Assembly (NCBI GenBank): GCA_030403585.1
Contig: JAUEPE010000012.1
Span: forward strand, 62,001-126,000
Direction: 5' to 3'
Source: Frankia sp. RB7
Lineage (GTDB): Bacteria; Pseudomonadota; Alphaproteobacteria; Rhizobiales; Xanthobacteraceae
DNA: 64,000 nucleotides
Shown here: positions 62,772 through 64,000 of the stretch, one piece after another
Numbering within the stretch: the stretch's first letter is position 1
How the letters are laid out: every line of letters starts with the position of its first letter
The notes under the pieces: model-generated
The model's input: the letters and a program-made list of their open reading frames with translations, nothing else
Databases searched by the model: none
What the model was told of the DNA's origin: nothing
Translations under genes and position numbers: made by a program

Positions 62772-64000
62772 TCAACCGCCCTCGCCGACCAGCACGAACG
62801 GTGCCCACACGGCCGGATCGGCGTTACGCGGTGATGACCGATCCGCGATCAGCGCTTTCATCGACCGCCGCAGCGCTTCGGCGCGGCCGATGCCGGGATG
62901 CGCGCTGAGCTCGGCGAAGGCGCCTGTGGTCAGGCGCACCGCCGCATCGGAATCGACCGGCCAGTGCGAGACCAGCAGCGCGCGCGCACCGGCATAGAAG
63001 AAGGCGCGCGCCAGACCCGACAAGCCTTCTGCGCCGGGCTTGTCGCCCGCGGCCGTGTTGCAGGCCGACAGCACTGCCCAGTCGGCATCGAGCTTGAGTC
63101 TTGCGATACGGCTTGCGGTCAGCAGACCGTCGTCATCGCTGGTTGGCCGGTCAGGCAGCGTGAGAACCAGCGCCGGCTCGCTGAGACCATTGACCTCGCC
63201 TGCTACGAGCCCGTGAGTGGCGAAGTCGACGACGCGGTATTGATCGAGCGCGAGCTGGTTGACGCTGGTTACAGTCGCAGCCGCACCGAGCTTGACGTCG
63301 TCCTGCGGCGAAGCACCGAGCGCCTTCGCCACGGCCCGAAGTTCGCCCGCAGTTTCCGGCAGCGCCGGCAGTCCCGTCCGCAGGCGCTCGAGATCGACCG
63401 CAGAGCCCTCATAGTAGTTCTGATACGGCTGCACATTGCGTGCCGGGCGCTTGTCGCCGGGTGACCGCTGAAACACGGGATCGCCGAAGCCGATGAAAGG
63501 CTTTTGCGCCCGCGAGTCCCTGGCAAGGCTGCGCAACGCCCGCAGGCTCGGCACCGAAGGCAGCACAGTGATCGCACGCTCGTTGAGCAGCCACGCCGCC
63601 TGCCGGTAGCGATCGGCGGATGCACTATCGGGCTTCTTGGTCACCAGCACCTGGAACGGCAGGCTGGTCAGCGCACCCGCGGGGACAATCAGCAGCTTCG
63701 GCTTGCCGGCGATATCCGCCGCAATCGGGCCGAACAATCCATTGTAGAGCTCGAAGGAGGCATCGAGGTCAAACGGCGATTGGGCCGTCTCGGGATCGCT
63801 GAGCCCTTGCCGCAAATGCGCAACGCGGTCACTGATCTCGCGGCTGCCGAGCGCGATCTGGCGCAGCGCGCTCGTCTCGCGCGTCATTGCGAAGGCGTAG
63901 GTCTTGTCGCCGAGCACGATGAACACGATCAGCGCTTCATCCGGCTTCAACAGGGCTTGCGTTTGCGCAAGCGGCAGCGGCTGTGGATTGGACAAATCGG
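62772..64000 (-). CDS. CHAT-domain (caspase-like) protein, 5' end outside window
   Basis: About 409 residues are visible; the frame stays open beyond the window edge, so the N-terminus is missing. The fold is that of CHAT caspase-HetF domains: FIGFGDPVF, then catalytic histidine in VDFATHGLVAGE and catalytic cysteine in VLSACNTAAGDKPGAEG, followed by GARALLVSHWPVDSDAAV. CHAT proteins usually carry N-terminal TPRs, expected here outside the window. Possibly a protease with unknown partner. The L,D-transpeptidase gene converges with it, 23 bp away. Confidence 0.88.
   Translation of the reverse strand, partial: DLSNPQPLPLAQTQALLKPDEALIVFIVLGDKTYAFAMTRETSALRQIALGSREISDRVAHLRQGLSDPETAQSPFDLDASFELYNGLFGPIAADIAGKPKLLIVPAGALTSLPFQVLVTKKPDSASADRYRQAAWLLNERAITVLPSVPSLRALRSLARDSRAQKPFIGFGDPVFQRSPGDKRPARNVQPYQNYYEGSAVDLERLRTGLPALPETAGELRAVAKALGASPQDDVKLGAAATVTSVNQLALDQYRVVDFATHGLVAGEVNGLSEPALVLTLPDRPTSDDDGLLTASRIARLKLDADWAVLSACNTAAGDKPGAEGLSGLARAFFYAGARALLVSHWPVDSDAAVRLTTGAFAELSAHPGIGRAEALRRSMKALIADRSSPRNADPAVWAPFVLVGEGG

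Overview
The window reads as chromosomal DNA of a high-GC alphaproteobacterium, most likely Bradyrhizobium. This rests on protein style and on the intergenic palindromic repeats; no database search was possible. About 54 protein genes are supported, two of them cut by the window edges. I saw no rRNA, tRNA, CRISPR array, prophage or insertion sequence.

Layout. 1-7.5 kb: an SAM/cyclase/AAA signalling protein (cut at the left edge), a methyltransferase, a secreted di-haem cytochrome c, and a DUF2336 gene with a small partner. 7.5-13.4 kb: a giant AsmA-like envelope protein, then a cytochrome P450 divergent from a TetR regulator, with a perfect 11-bp-arm palindrome between them. 13.4-16.7 kb: a stress-like cluster of SMR exporter, AhpD-like protein, MocR regulator and FMN azoreductase, tied together by an 11-bp motif repeated upstream of the AhpD gene and between MocR and azoreductase. 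16.8-23.1 kb: hydrolase, TPR/glycosyltransferase-like protein, class C beta-lactamase-like hydrolase, periplasmic binding protein and a small secreted protein. 23.1-29.7 kb: two GGDEF-EAL cyclic-di-GMP proteins flanking an MFS transporter; one keeps the RxxD inhibitory site and one does not.

29.8-35.8 kb: a decayed substrate-binding-protein remnant, a TRAP uptake operon (DctP, fused DctQM) with a 2-hydroxyacid dehydrogenase, and a DoxX/LysR divergent pair. 35.9-42.1 kb: an orthocaspase-like protein, a SulP transporter, a D-lactate-type dehydrogenase, a thioesterase and a DUF1328 protein. 42.3-48.8 kb: a UvrD/PcrA helicase whose reading frame carries an intergenic-type palindromic element, a HicB-like protein, a translationally coupled Cys-rich/OmpA-like pair, an Mpo1-like protein with a CRP-type site upstream, an epimerase and a membrane methyltransferase.

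49-54.7 kb: a sorbosone-dehydrogenase-like protein and a dicarboxylate module (aspartate dehydrogenase, LysR, MFS, tartrate dehydrogenase). 54.7-64 kb: two related secreted alpha/beta hydrolases (one with LysM), a CGNR regulator divergent from a hydrolase, a zinc-ribbon metallopeptidase, an ABC exporter, a glycine-rich secreted protein, an L,D-transpeptidase and a CHAT-domain protein running off the right edge.

Most genes look like ordinary accessory and housekeeping functions of a large soil-bacterium genome. The most unusual feature is the palindromic element at 43129-43252 translated inside the helicase. The most testable regulatory predictions are the P450/TetR operator and the motif shared by the MocR cluster.
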